64,000 nucleotides of DNA. Origin: Agrobacterium tumefaciens. GTDB lineage: Bacteria; Pseudomonadota; Alphaproteobacteria; Rhizobiales; Rhizobiaceae. The stretch is taken from contig NZ_CP039888.1 in NCBI RefSeq assembly GCF_005221325.1, positions 1,054,001 to 1,118,000 on the forward strand, in the 5' to 3' direction. The first letter of the stretch is position 1; each line of letters starts with the position of its first letter. Under the pieces are notes generated by a model that ran no database searches, was not told where the DNA came from, and worked only from the letters and a program-made list of their open reading frames with translations. This document shows, piece by piece, positions 19,075 through 28,997 of this stretch. The position numbers and the translations under genes were made by a program.

Positions 19075-20445
19075 ATGACGGCGAGAGTTCTGGTTGTTGA
19101 CGATATTCCGGCCAATGTGAAGCTTCTCGAGGCCCGTCTTCTGGCGGAATATTTCGATGTCGTCACCGCCGAGGATGGTTTCAAGGCGCTGGCGATCTGC
19201 GATCAGGAACAGGTCGATATCATCCTGCTCGATATCATGATGCCGGGCATGGATGGTTTCGAGGTTTGCGAAAGGCTGAAGGCCAATCCAAATACCGCTC
19301 ATATTCCGGTTGTCATGGTCACGGCTCTCGATCAGCCGTCGGACCGTGTGCGCGGCCTCAAGGCCGGCGCCGACGATTTTCTCACCAAACCGGTCAATGA
19401 TCTTCAGCTGATCGCCCGTGTCAAAAGCCTGGTCCGTCTGAAGGCCGTCAGCGACGAGTTGCGGCTGCGTGCGGAAACTGCGCGGCAGATCGGCATCGAG
19501 GAGATGCTGCGCAGCGACGGCCTGATGCAGACGCCGGGCCGCGTGCTGGTCGCGGATGGCCGCGCCAGCTCGCAGGAACGCATCATCCGGGCGTTGAAGC
19601 CGGTTGCGGAGATCGACGCCGTCACGGAGCCGCAGGCGGCCTTGCTCAAGGCGGCGAGCAGCCCCTTCGAGCTCGTTATCGTCAATTCCAATTTCGAGGA
19701 TTACGATCCGCTGAGACTGTGTTCGCAGCTTCGCTCGCTGGAGCGCACCCGTTTTCTGCCGTTGCTTCTGGTGGCGGAGCAGGGGGCGGACGAGATGGTG
19801 GCGCGTGCGCTCGATCTTGGGGTGAACGATTATATTCTCCGCCCGATCGATCCGAATGAACTCGTCGCCCGTTCGCTGACGCAGATCAGGCGCAAACGCT
19901 ATAATGAACATCTGCGGCTCAATCTGCAGCACACCATGGAGCTTGCGATTGTGGACGGGCTGACGGGCCTCAACAATCGCCGTTATCTCGATAGTCATCT
20001 GAAGATACTTTTCGACCGTGCCGCCGTGCGTGGCCGCCCGATCTCCATCTGCATGACCGATATAGACCGCTTCAAGCTGGTCAATGACACCTATGGCCAC
20101 GATGTCGGCGATGAGGTGCTACGGGAATTTGCAGCACGCATCCGCAGCACGGTGCGCGGCGCGGATCTCGCCTGCCGTTATGGCGGGGAGGAGTTCGTCG
20201 TTGTCATGCCCGATACGCCCATGGAGCTTGCGGCAAGCGTCGCCGAGCGCCTGCGGGCCATCGTGGAGGACAAACCCTTTTATGTTCGTTCCATCGACAG
20301 GGAGCTGAGCATTACCGCCTCCCTCGGCATCGCCACCAGCAGCGGCGCCTTCGGCGCGCCGGACGAGATATTGAAGCAGGCCGATAAGGCGCTTTACGAG
20401 GCTAAACACGCCGGACGCAACCGCGTCGTGGCCGCCGCGGCCTGA
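19075..20445 (+). CDS. pleD: response regulator diguanylate cyclase
   Basis: A 456-residue protein with two receiver domains and a GGDEF domain. The first receiver has phosphoacceptor D53. The second (about residues 155-275) is degenerate. The GGDEF domain carries the active-site GGEEF at 370-374. The inhibitory I-site RGAD at 361-364 lies five residues before the active site, so the enzyme should make cyclic di-GMP and be product-inhibited. In Caulobacter PleD acts at the cell pole in the motile-to-sessile transition. It is co-transcribed with divK. Confidence 0.96.
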   Translation: MTARVLVVDDIPANVKLLEARLLAEYFDVVTAEDGFKALAICDQEQVDIILLDIMMPGMDGFEVCERLKANPNTAHIPVVMVTALDQPSDRVRGLKAGADDFLTKPVNDLQLIARVKSLVRLKAVSDELRLRAETARQIGIEEMLRSDGLMQTPGRVLVADGRASSQERIIRALKPVAEIDAVTEPQAALLKAASSPFELVIVNSNFEDYDPLRLCSQLRSLERTRFLPLLLVAEQGADEMVARALDLGVNDYILRPIDPNELVARSLTQIRRKRYNEHLRLNLQHTMELAIVDGLTGLNNRRYLDSHLKILFDRAAVRGRPISICMTDIDRFKLVNDTYGHDVGDEVLREFAARIRSTVRGADLACRYGGEEFVVVMPDTPMELAASVAERLRAIVEDKPFYVRSIDRELSITASLGIATSSGAFGAPDEILKQADKALYEAKHAGRNRVVAAAA

Positions 20446-21287
20446 GCCGGCCGCGGCCAATTAACCAAGATTGTTTGCGCAGCCTCTCCGGCTTATCCCG
20501 GCGAAATAGTTATTCGGAAATCCAGGCGGACGTCGGGAGACCGCAAGCCATTGACCCTAGATGTATTTTATCTCTTTGCAATGAAGGGATGAATCTGGCC
20601 GGCCTTAATAGAGTTCAAGTTGAAAAATACGTTGAATTCAATCTCGCAGGAAACTATAGTGTGCCAGCTTGGTATATTTAACCATGTTTCTCAGGGGATG
20701 TATCTCTGGCTTAAGAATTTGTTGATTTTTATTTTACTTCTGCGCACACTCACAATCGAGAGTAACAGTTCTTCCGGCGGTTTGTCGGTCTTGCGATGAT
20801 GGAATCATGGCGGCTTTTGTCGTCTCGATTTCGCTCGTCAGGGGCTGGTATTGCGTAGTTTGAATGCCCCATGATGCTCAGGTCCGCCGCATCTCCTGAA
20901 TCGTGGGGTCGGTCGGCTGACGATGTCCGAATCGGTTCCTCGTGCCGTAATCACATCGTTGGCCGACCGCCTTATTCCCGAAAATAGCCTGTTGATGGCG
21001 CGCGTGTTTTGCGAGGTGCCGGTTTCCTGCCGGTTCCTGTGCAGAGCTGTGCGACGCGACACGGAGGTAGGGAATATAGGGCAGGGGTTGCCCGGAGCAG
21101 CCTTTGTGAATGCCTGCGGATATATATATCTTGGCGATCGTGTGTTTGAGCGGGCGGCAGGCTCATGCCCGTCAGTGCCGCGCGTGCTTTGCCTGGGGCA
21201 GCAGCGATGTCACGCCCTTATTTCCAGGATAGGGAAGCCTCTGGGTGCGAAGAGCGTCGTTGCGGCCTCTGTTCCTTCGGCACAAAC
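20446..21287. other. gene-poor interval between pleD and rpmG
   Basis: About 840 bases without a convincing gene. A palindromic GCCGCGGC pair straddles the pleD stop and could fold but has no T tract. A patch at 20560-20760 is much more AT-rich than its surroundings and contains a possible 30-codon frame (20590-20682) with no recognisable product. The longer plus-strand frame at 20923-21345 reads like non-coding sequence and runs into rpmG on the other strand. I see no tRNA-like T-arm and no insertion-sequence ends. Confidence 0.5.
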
Positions 21288-21313
21288 AAAAAACGCGCCC
21301 ATGGGGCGCGCTA
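21288..21313 (-). terminator. Rho-independent terminator of rpmG
   Basis: Read on the minus strand, arms CGCGCCC and GGGCGCG (plus-strand 21304-21310 and 21294-21300) enclose a 3-base loop and are followed by six T. It lies 24 bases after the rpmG stop. Confidence 0.85.
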
Positions 21314-21337
21314 TTTGCCGGAGAACCGATCAAGAAA

Positions 21338-21505
21338 TTACTTGATCTTGGTTTCCTTGAATTCAACGTGCTTGCGTACGACCGGGTCGTACTTCGTCTT
21401 CGTCATCTTGTCCGTGAACGTACGGCTGTTCTTGGTCGTGACGTAGAAGGTACCGGTGTCGGCTGTCGACAGCAGCTTGATCTTGATCGTTGTAGCTTTC
21501 GCCAT
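21338..21505 (-). CDS. rpmG: 50S ribosomal protein L33
   Basis: The 55-residue ribosomal protein begins [20 protein letters not shown] and has the basic C-terminus ([18 protein letters not shown]) of the L33 family. The cysteines of the zinc-binding L33 paralogue are absent, so this is the zinc-independent form. It is a single-gene unit with its own promoter (21572-21600) and terminator (21288). Confidence 0.95.
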   Translation of the reverse strand: MAKATTIKIKLLSTADTGTFYVTTKNSRTFTDKMTKTKYDPVVRKHVEFKETKIK

Positions 21506-21529
21506 GGTCGTCCTGCCTTATAAACAAAA

Positions 21530-21600
21530 GAGAAGCCGCAGGCGCTTCTCACCTCGGCTAAATCTGGCGCGAAACTACGTATCGCGCCCAAAAAGTCAAG
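21530..21600 (-). promoter_or_regulatory. rpmG promoter and leader hairpin
   Basis: On the minus strand CTTGAC (plus 21595-21600), a 17-base spacer and TAGTTT (plus 21572-21577) match the rhizobial sigma-70 pattern. The -35 hexamer overlaps the stop codon of the upstream MFS gene. The leader contains perfect arms GAGAAGC/GCTTCTC (21530-21536 and 21544-21550), a possible control hairpin. Confidence 0.65.
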
Positions 21601-22771
21601 TCTGTTTTGCCCGGAAAACAAAACGGAACCCATAAAGCACCACGTAAAGCCCGAAAAATACGGCAAGTGCCCAGGCGAAACCGTCAGTGCCCGCAACATC
21701 CATGGAAATACCGACGGCCTGCGGTCCGGCGATCGTACCCATGGCGTAACAGAAGATAAAGGCGGCATTGGCGGAGACCAGATCGGCACCTTTAAGCCGC
21801 GAGCCGAGGTGGGTGAGGCCCACAGTATACATGCCGGAGACGAGGCCACCCCAGAACAGCAGCAGCGCCGCCACGAGAATCCAGCTCTCGACCAGGAAAG
21901 GCAGCGCCAGCGTGCCGCAAACGCCCGCAAAGGCCATCAGGGCGAGCATGGTGCGCCGATCCTTCAGCCGGTCGGAAAGCAGGCCGATCGGTATCTGGAA
22001 CACCATATTGCCGATTCCCATCACCGTCAGCAGAAGTGCTGCCTGCGATTCGTTGAAACCCTCACGGGTGGCGTAGATGGGAAAGAGCGACAGGCCACCT
22101 GCCTGCACGGACCCGAACACGAAAGCTGCGGCCGATGCCATTGGCACCAGCCAGACGTAACGGATGAAATGGTGATTGGGCCGCTCGTCCAGTTCCGGGC
22201 TTTCGCCGCGCGCCATGAAGATGGGAATGGCGGCCAGAAGGATGATCGCCGCTCCAACGATAAAGGGCAGGATGCCTTCGCTGCCCACGACGGAGAACAG
22301 CAGCGGACCAACGGCGAAACCGACTGCGAGGCCGGTGGCGTAGATGCCGAGAACCATGCCGCGTTTTTTCGGCGGCGCGGTCATGTTGATCCAGTATTCG
22401 GAGAGAATGAACAGAGTGGTGGTGGCGCCGTGGAAAACGATTCGCAGCGGAAACCACATCCAGAAGGCATCGGCGAAATAAAAACAGAGCGCGCTCAGCG
22501 CCGAAATAATCACGGCGAGCAGCATGGTTCGCGCCACGCCGAAATCATGGGCGATCTTGGTGGTGACCGGAGCCGCCATCATGGCAGCGACGCCGGCCAT
22601 CGCCGAATTCACCCCGATCATGGTCGAGGAGATGCCGCGCTTCTCAAGAATGATCGACAGGAGCGGCAACCCGAGGCCGATGGCGACACCGACTGCACTG
22701 ATGGCGGAAATCGCGGCGATCAGTGAGGGCCAGTGGATGGCGTCCGCTTCTTCGCATTTCATTTGTGACAT
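21596..22771 (-). CDS. MFS transporter (YcaD-like)
   Basis: A 391-residue inner-membrane permease with twelve hydrophobic segments. It has the major facilitator loop between helices 2 and 3, and a central PPKKRGMVLGIYATGLAVGFAVGP segment typical of the YcaD/quinolone-resistance-like branch. The substrate cannot be told from the sequence. The gene overlaps the rpmG promoter at its 3' end and begins 8 bases after the Nudix gene stop, so it is probably transcribed with the Nudix and DUF983 genes. Confidence 0.85.
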   Translation of the reverse strand: MSQMKCEEADAIHWPSLIAAISAISAVGVAIGLGLPLLSIILEKRGISSTMIGVNSAMAGVAAMMAAPVTTKIAHDFGVARTMLLAVIISALSALCFYFADAFWMWFPLRIVFHGATTTLFILSEYWINMTAPPKKRGMVLGIYATGLAVGFAVGPLLFSVVGSEGILPFIVGAAIILLAAIPIFMARGESPELDERPNHHFIRYVWLVPMASAAAFVFGSVQAGGLSLFPIYATREGFNESQAALLLTVMGIGNMVFQIPIGLLSDRLKDRRTMLALMAFAGVCGTLALPFLVESWILVAALLLFWGGLVSGMYTVGLTHLGSRLKGADLVSANAAFIFCYAMGTIAGPQAVGISMDVAGTDGFAWALAVFFGLYVVLYGFRFVFRAKQT

Positions 22772-22779
22772 GACGGCCT

Positions 22780-23466
22780 TTATACAAAGTCTCGAATGAA
22801 CCGGCCGTGGCGCGTGACATAGAGCCGCGCGGGGCTTTCAAAGGGCAGTGAGGGATCACCTATCATGAGTTTTGTGACATCTTCGAGAACCGTACGCGTG
22901 ATTTTGGGCATGTTCAGACCGGAAAGGTCTGTCATGTCAAGCCATTGCACGTTGGAGAGTTCATCGGAATCACGGGTTAGCCGGATATCGAGCCCCAACT
23001 CGTCGGTATAACAGCAGAAGAATCGCGTGTCGTAGCGCCGCACGTTGCCAGGCGGCGTGATGGCGCGTGCGACATATCTGAAACGGGAAAGATCCGGACC
23101 CTCGGCGCCCAATCCGAGATCCACGCCCGTTTCCTCGAAAAGCTCGCGCGCTGCCGCAAGCGCCAGCGCCCTTGCGCCGGCAGCACTGAGACGGCGCGCT
23201 GCGGAAGCGGTGAGTTTGTGGAGGACGGCGGGATGCAGATCGCCGGAAAAGGGCAGCGCATGGTCGCGCGGATCACGTTTGCCGCCCGGAAACACGTAAG
23301 CGCCCGGCATGAAGACGTGGGCGCTGCTGCGTTGACCCATCAGCACCCTGAGCTGCGGGGCGGAACGGTCGAACAGGATGAGGGAGGCGGCATCACGCGG
23401 CCGCAGAGGCGCGCTCACAGTCTCCGCATCCCGGGAGCGCTGAGGCTCATGCAAGGTCTCGCCCAC
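22780..23466 (-). CDS. Nudix hydrolase
   Basis: The domain runs from PRDAASLILFDRS to the C-terminus. The Nudix helix residues RELFEETGVDL are clear, but an insertion of about 30 residues separates them from the preceding PGGKRDP part of the box, as in NUDT7/8/19-like CoA-diphosphatase relatives. The substrate is unknown. The start is uncertain: GTG 23466 follows the DUF983 stop by two bases. A GTG at 23418 with GGAG before it also fits the family N-terminus. The open frame upstream of 23466 overlaps the DUF983 gene and is not family-like. Confidence 0.8.
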   Translation of the reverse strand: MGETLHEPQRSRDAETVSAPLRPRDAASLILFDRSAPQLRVLMGQRSSAHVFMPGAYVFPGGKRDPRDHALPFSGDLHPAVLHKLTASAARRLSAAGARALALAAARELFEETGVDLGLGAEGPDLSRFRYVARAITPPGNVRRYDTRFFCCYTDELGLDIRLTRDSDELSNVQWLDMTDLSGLNMPKITRTVLEDVTKLMIGDPSLPFESPARLYVTRHGRFIRDFV

Positions 23467-23468
23467 GG

Positions 23469-23912
23469 TCAGTGAGAAGAGCCGTCTATCTGCGCTTTTG
23501 GTTGTTTTCGGTCGAAGCCGTGCATCCGCAGCGCCCATTGCAGGCCGATCACGCCGCCCTTGATGGGTTGCAGTGTCAAAAGTGCGGCGAGAATGGTGAT
23601 CGGCACCCAGATGGCGAAATGCGCCCACATCGGAATGTTTAAGACCAAATCCGTCATCATGAAGCCGCCAACGGCGATATGGCCGATGATGACGATGGAA
23701 ATATAAGGCGGCAGGTCGTCCGAACGGTGATGATGCATTTCCTCGCCGCAGGCCGCACAGGCATCCACTGGCTTCAGGAAGGCCCGGAACAGGCGGCCGC
23801 TGCCGCAGGCCGGGCAGCGGTTGGCCATGCCCCGCATGATCGAGCGGCCAAGCGGCCTCTCCGCGCTGCTGTCTCCGAAGGTGACCGTTTCCGAGCCCTG
23901 ATGTGCACTCAT
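23469..23912 (-). CDS. DUF983 family membrane protein
   Basis: The 147-residue protein has a zinc-ribbon-like CPACGSGRLF...CAACGEEMHHHRSDD segment (about residues 33-66) followed by two transmembrane helices (about 70-92 and 95-117). This is the DUF983 layout. Function is unknown. It is immediately upstream of the Nudix gene on the same strand and downstream of rnr, and is probably part of the topA-rnr transcription unit. Confidence 0.85.
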   Translation of the reverse strand: MSAHQGSETVTFGDSSAERPLGRSIMRGMANRCPACGSGRLFRAFLKPVDACAACGEEMHHHRSDDLPPYISIVIIGHIAVGGFMMTDLVLNIPMWAHFAIWVPITILAALLTLQPIKGGVIGLQWALRMHGFDRKQPKAQIDGSSH

Positions 23913-23967
23913 CCTTAAGTCCTTCTCCCTTTCTTAAACCGCTTGTCGCGGTCTTGTTAGCGTCGTC

Positions 23968-26322
23968 CTACCGTCGCCCTCTGGGCGGCCGTGTCCCGGG
24001 CTTCGCGCCAGGACGCGATGTCCGCCGGCCTGCCTTGTGGAACGACCGCGAGCCGACCGGCATCTTACGCCCCGGGCTCAACATTTCAAAACGCAACGCG
24101 CCTGCGAGAGGCACCGCTTCTGCAAGCCGCACCTGAACCGTGTCGCCAAGCTGATAACCGAGACCGGTCTTTTCCCCTGTCAGAGCCTGATGGGCTTCAT
24201 CGTAAAGGAAATAATCCGTTCCGAGTGTAGATATAGGAACAAATCCATCAGCGCCAAACTGCGGAAGCGCGACAAATAGTCCCGCCTTAGTGACACCTCC
24301 GACGCGGCCCTCGAATTCCTCGCCTACCCGTTCGGAGAGATGGTGCGCGATCAGCCGGTTGATGGTGTCGCGCTCGGCCGCCATGGCGCGGCGCTCGAAG
24401 GTCGAGATTTCGGCGGCGATATCGTCGAGCGTCGCTTCTTCCTGCGGCGTGATGCCGCCTTCACCGAGGCCGAGCGACCCCACCAGTGCGCGATGCACGA
24501 TAAGATCGGCATAACGGCGGATCGGCGACGTGAAATGCGCATATTTCATCAGGTTGAGGCCGAAATGGCCGATATTGTCAGGACTGTAGATCGCCTGGCT
24601 CTGGCTGCGCAGCACCATCTCATTGACCATGATCTGATGCGGCGTGTCGAGCGCGCGTGCCAGAATGCCGTTGAAGGAATTGGCGCGCATAGCCACACCC
24701 TTGGCCATTGAAATGCCGATGGTGCCAAGGAATTCGCGCAGCACCTCCTGCTTGGAAAGCGTCGGCGCATCGTGGACGCGGTAGACCAGCGGCTGCTTTT
24801 TCTTTTCCAGCGTCTCGGCGGCGGCGACATTCGCCTGGATCATCATTTCTTCGATCAGCTTGTGCGCATCGAGGCGCTCGGGAATGACGACCTTGTCCAC
24901 CGTGCCGTCCGGTCGCAGCTGAATCTTGCGCTCCGGCATGTCGAGTTCCAGCGGCTGGCGACGGTCGCGGCCGCGCTTCATCACCTCATAGGCGTGCCAA
25001 AGTGGCTTCAGGATCGGCTCCAGCAGCGGCCCTGTCTTGTCGTCAGGCTTGCCGTCAATGGCCGCCTGTGCCTGCTGGTAGGAGAGCTTGGCGGCACTCT
25101 TCATCATGATGCGATGGAAAGTATGGCCCGCTTTGCGGCCTTCCTTCGAGAAGGTCATCCGCACGGCAAGGGCAGGACGGTCAACGCCTTCCTTCAGCGA
25201 GCAGAGATCGTTGGAAATACGCTCCGGCAGCATCGGCACGACACGATCAGGGAAATAGACCGAGTTGCCACGCTTCAGCGCCTCGCGGTCGAGCGGCGCG
25301 CCCGGCCGCACATACCAGGAGACATCGGCAATCGCGACGGTGACGATGACGCCGTCAGGATTATCGGGCGAAGTGTCCGGCTCGGCATAGACCGCGTCGT
25401 CATGGTCCTTGGCATCGGCCGGATCGATGGTGATGAGCGGCAGGTCGCGCCAGTCCTCGCGGTGCGACATGGTCGCCGCCTTGGCCGCATCCGCTTCCGC
25501 CAGAACGTTCGGCGGGAAGATATGCGGAATGCCATGGGCATAAATCGCGATCATCGAGATCGCCTTTTCCGAGGCGACAGAGCCGACGACGGAGAGAACC
25601 TTCGCGCGCGTCAGGCCGTAACGGCCGCTGTTGCGCGAGGTTTCCACCTCGATCAGATCGCCATCCTTGGCATCGCCGACGCCATCGGGGTCGATGACCA
25701 TTTCCTCACCACGCCGGTCGATTGGCATTAGCCGTCCGCCGCCGCCTTCCGTCTGCTTGAACACGCCGAGCAAAGCGTTCTGGCGACGGTCGATCAGCTT
25801 GACGACACGCGCCGTATAGGCCGGGCCGACGCTTTCTTTCGAAGGGAAAATCTTTGCCAGAATGCGGTCGCCGAGACCGGCGGCCGGCGCCTTCTTGCCG
25901 CGATCCTGCGAAGACTGGCGGATGAGAACGGCCGGTGCCGCGCCCATATCCTCCGGCCATTCCGCCGGCCGGCCGATCAATTCGCCGTCCTTGTCACGCG
26001 TGGTGATGTCGAGAACCGTGACGGGGGGCAGGCCGCCCGGCCGCGTCAGCGACTTGCGGCTCTTGTGCACCATGCCATCGGTTTCAAGTTCCTTCAGCAG
26101 CGCTTTCAGGACAACGCGGTTTTCGCCCTTGAGGCCAAAAGCCTTGGCGATTTCGCGTTTTGAGGCCTGCTGCGGATGGTCGGCGATGAATTTCAGCAGC
26201 ACTTCGCGGGAAGGCACCTCGCCATGGATGATGCCTTCACCTTCGCTCACCCGCTTGCCGCGCCCGGTGCGTCCGAAACCGTCGCTGGCGGAACCCTGTC
26301 TCTGACGCGGCGTCTTGCTCAC
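23968..26322 (-). CDS. rnr: ribonuclease R
   Basis: This 784-residue 3'-to-5' exoribonuclease of the RNB family digests structured RNA. In order it has an N-terminal winged-helix region (about residues 35-95), cold-shock domains, and the RNB catalytic domain with the metal-binding DPADAKDHDD aspartates (about 290-300). A C-terminal S1 domain (about 660-740) and a basic tail follow. The start overlaps the topA stop by ATGA (26319-26322), so translation of the two is coupled. Confidence 0.95.
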   Translation of the reverse strand: MSKTPRQRQGSASDGFGRTGRGKRVSEGEGIIHGEVPSREVLLKFIADHPQQASKREIAKAFGLKGENRVVLKALLKELETDGMVHKSRKSLTRPGGLPPVTVLDITTRDKDGELIGRPAEWPEDMGAAPAVLIRQSSQDRGKKAPAAGLGDRILAKIFPSKESVGPAYTARVVKLIDRRQNALLGVFKQTEGGGGRLMPIDRRGEEMVIDPDGVGDAKDGDLIEVETSRNSGRYGLTRAKVLSVVGSVASEKAISMIAIYAHGIPHIFPPNVLAEADAAKAATMSHREDWRDLPLITIDPADAKDHDDAVYAEPDTSPDNPDGVIVTVAIADVSWYVRPGAPLDREALKRGNSVYFPDRVVPMLPERISNDLCSLKEGVDRPALAVRMTFSKEGRKAGHTFHRIMMKSAAKLSYQQAQAAIDGKPDDKTGPLLEPILKPLWHAYEVMKRGRDRRQPLELDMPERKIQLRPDGTVDKVVIPERLDAHKLIEEMMIQANVAAAETLEKKKQPLVYRVHDAPTLSKQEVLREFLGTIGISMAKGVAMRANSFNGILARALDTPHQIMVNEMVLRSQSQAIYSPDNIGHFGLNLMKYAHFTSPIRRYADLIVHRALVGSLGLGEGGITPQEEATLDDIAAEISTFERRAMAAERDTINRLIAHHLSERVGEEFEGRVGGVTKAGLFVALPQFGADGFVPISTLGTDYFLYDEAHQALTGEKTGLGYQLGDTVQVRLAEAVPLAGALRFEMLSPGRKMPVGSRSFHKAGRRTSRPGAKPGTRPPRGRR

Positions 26323-28997
26323 TCTGCTGCCTTCTTGGGTTTGGCCGCAGCCTTCGGCTTGGCGGCCGTCTTGCTCTTGGTTGCCGCCTTGGCCTTGGTG
26401 GCCTTCGGCTTCGCCGCTGCTTCACCATCTGCTTTCTTGGCGGTGGTCTTCTTGGCCTTGGCAGGCTTGCCGCCGGTGCCGGTCTTGGCAATGCGCTCGG
26501 CAATCAGAACCAGCGCCTCATCGAGCGTCACCGATGTCGGGTCCTGCCCCTTCGGAATGGTGGCGTTGACCTTGCCCCAGTTGACGTAAGCGCCATAACG
26601 CCCGTCGCGGACGGTGATAGCACCGCCATCGGGATGGTCGCCCAGCTCTTTCAGCGCCGCCGGCGTGCCGCTGCGGCCTGGTCCCTTGCTCTGCTTTTCG
26701 GCAATCACAGTCACGGCACGGTTGAGACCGATCGAGAACACGTCCTCGATGCTTTCCAGATTGGCATAGGAGCCATCATGCAAAAGGAACGGCCCATAGC
26801 GACCGAGGCCGGCGGAGATCATCTTGGCCGTCTCCGGGTGCTTGCCGATGTCGCGCGGCAGGTTGATGAGCGCCAGCGCCTTTTCGTGGTCGATATCCTC
26901 AGGCTTCCAGCCCTTGGGCAGCGAGGAACGCTTGGCTTCCTTGCCATCGCCGCGCTGGATATAGGGTCCGAAACGGCCGGAGCGCAATGTCAGCTCTTCG
27001 CCGGTCATCGGGTCGGCACCGAGTGCTTTCGGCTCGTTCGATGCCGCAGCGTCCGCTTCCGCACCGTCGGAGGTCAGCTGGCGGGTGTAGTTGCATTCCG
27101 GATAGTTGGAGCAACCGACGAAAGCGCCGTATTTGCCGAGCTTCAGCGAGAGATTGCCGGTGCCGCAAACCTGACAGATGCGTGGATCGGACCCGTCCTC
27201 GCGCTTCGGGAAGACCAGCGGCGCCAGAACTTCGTTCAGCGCATCAAGCACATTGGTAACGCGCAGTTCCTTGGTGTCTTCGATCTGGGCGAAGAAATCC
27301 TTCCAGAAATCGCGCAGCACCTGCTTCCAGTCCAGCTCGCCGGCGGAAATGCGGTCGAGCTTTTCTTCAAGCGCTGCGGTGAAATCGTATTCGACATATT
27401 TGGTGAAGAAGCTTTCGAGGAAAGCCGTCACCAGCCGTCCGCGCGAATGCGGGATCAGCTTGCGCTTATCGACGACGATATATTCGCGGTCGCTCAGCGT
27501 CTTCAACGTCGCCGCATAGGTGGAAGGACGGCCGATGCCGAGTTCTTCCATCTTCTTGATGAGCGAGGCTTCCGAATAGCGCGGCGGCGGTTCGGTGAAG
27601 TGCTGGCTGGCATTGATCTTCTGCTTGGCGAGGTTCTCGCGCGCATTGATCTGCGGCAGACGGCCTTCGTCGTCACCGTCGTCGCTCTGCTCGCCATCTT
27701 CCTTCTGGTCGGTATAGGCGGCGATGAAACCGTCAAAACGGATCACCGAGCCAACGGCACGAAGGCCGGCCTTCTCGCCGTTCTTATCCGCGAGGATTTC
27801 CACAGTGGTCCGCTCGATTTCGGCTGACGCCATCTGGCTGGCGATGCCGCGCTTCCAGATCAGGTCGTAAAGACGCAGCTGATCGGCATCGAGATAACGC
27901 TTCACCTGATCCGGCGTGCGGTTGAAATCAGTCGGGCGGATCGCCTCATGCGCTTCCTGGGCGTTCTTGGCCTTGGTGGAGTAAAAGCGCGCCTTTTCCG
28001 GCACGTAACGATCACCGAACTGCTCGCCGATGGCGCTGCGGGCGGCATCGATCGCCTCCGGGGCCATCTGCACACCGTCGGTACGCATATAGGTGATCAG
28101 GCCGACGGTTTCTCCGCCGATATCGATGCCTTCATAAAGCTTCTGCGCCACCTGCATCGTCCGCGAGGCACCAAAGCTCATGCGCGAAGACGCGGCCTGC
28201 TGAAGCGTCGAGGTGGTGAAGGGCGGGCCGGGATTACGCTTGACGGGCTTGGCCTCGACCGTATCCACTACATATGTCGCGCCTTCCAGCAGTGTCTTCA
28301 GCCGGTTTGCATCTTCGCCGGTCTTGATCCCGCGGCTTTGCAGCCGCTTGCCATCGGCCGAAACCAGCTTGGCCTCGAATTCGTCACCGCGCGGTGTCTT
28401 TAAAAGCGCGCTGATGTTCCAGTATTCTTCGGAGACGAAACGCTCGATCTCGGATTCACGGTCGCAGACGAGACGAAGCGCCACAGACTGAACACGACCG
28501 GCGGAACGCGCGCCCGGCAGCTTGCGCCACAGAACGGGGGAGAGGTTGAAGCCAACGAGATAATCGAGCGCGCGGCGGGCGAGATAGGCATCGACCAGCG
28601 GCACGTCGATGTCGCGCGGGTTAGCCATGGCGTCCAGAACCGCCTTCTTGGTGATGGCGTTGAAGACCACGCGCTTCACCGGCTTGTCACCGAGAACGCG
28701 CTTCTTCTTCAAAAGATCGAGAACGTGCCAGGAAATGGCCTCGCCTTCGCGATCCGGGTCGGTTGCGAGAAAGAGGCCGTCGGAGGATTTTACCGCATCG
28801 GCAATATCTTTCATGCGTTTGGCGGACGCGCTGTCGACTTCCCAGGACATTTCGAAATCCTGGTCGGGCAGCACCGATCCGTCCTTGGCAGGAAGGTCTC
28901 TGACATGGCCAAAGGATGCAAGAACCTTATAGCCCGAACCAAGATACTTGTTGATCGTCTTGGCTTTGGCAGGAGATTCTACGACAACGACATTCAT
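26319..28997 (-). CDS. topA: DNA topoisomerase I
   Basis: The 892-residue type IA topoisomerase relaxes negative supercoils. The TOPRIM domain begins MNVVVVESPAKAKTI and includes the acidic DPDREGE motif (80-86). The catalytic tyrosine is Y303 in GLITYMRTD. One four-cysteine zinc finger (CQVCGTGNLS...CSNYPEC, about residues 605-635) and two degenerate topo-C repeats follow. The tail (about 840-892) is almost all lysine, alanine and proline, typical of rhizobial TopA and likely to bind DNA non-specifically. rnr is coupled downstream. Confidence 0.96.
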   Translation of the reverse strand: MNVVVVESPAKAKTINKYLGSGYKVLASFGHVRDLPAKDGSVLPDQDFEMSWEVDSASAKRMKDIADAVKSSDGLFLATDPDREGEAISWHVLDLLKKKRVLGDKPVKRVVFNAITKKAVLDAMANPRDIDVPLVDAYLARRALDYLVGFNLSPVLWRKLPGARSAGRVQSVALRLVCDRESEIERFVSEEYWNISALLKTPRGDEFEAKLVSADGKRLQSRGIKTGEDANRLKTLLEGATYVVDTVEAKPVKRNPGPPFTTSTLQQAASSRMSFGASRTMQVAQKLYEGIDIGGETVGLITYMRTDGVQMAPEAIDAARSAIGEQFGDRYVPEKARFYSTKAKNAQEAHEAIRPTDFNRTPDQVKRYLDADQLRLYDLIWKRGIASQMASAEIERTTVEILADKNGEKAGLRAVGSVIRFDGFIAAYTDQKEDGEQSDDGDDEGRLPQINARENLAKQKINASQHFTEPPPRYSEASLIKKMEELGIGRPSTYAATLKTLSDREYIVVDKRKLIPHSRGRLVTAFLESFFTKYVEYDFTAALEEKLDRISAGELDWKQVLRDFWKDFFAQIEDTKELRVTNVLDALNEVLAPLVFPKREDGSDPRICQVCGTGNLSLKLGKYGAFVGCSNYPECNYTRQLTSDGAEADAAASNEPKALGADPMTGEELTLRSGRFGPYIQRGDGKEAKRSSLPKGWKPEDIDHEKALALINLPRDIGKHPETAKMISAGLGRYGPFLLHDGSYANLESIEDVFSIGLNRAVTVIAEKQSKGPGRSGTPAALKELGDHPDGGAITVRDGRYGAYVNWGKVNATIPKGQDPTSVTLDEALVLIAERIAKTGTGGKPAKAKKTTAKKADGEAAAKPKATKAKAATKSKTAAKPKAAAKPKKAAE

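Noticed and set aside
20923..21345. 140-codon plus-strand frame before rpmG
   Set aside because: No recognisable domain, poor codon pattern, and it runs into rpmG on the opposite strand.
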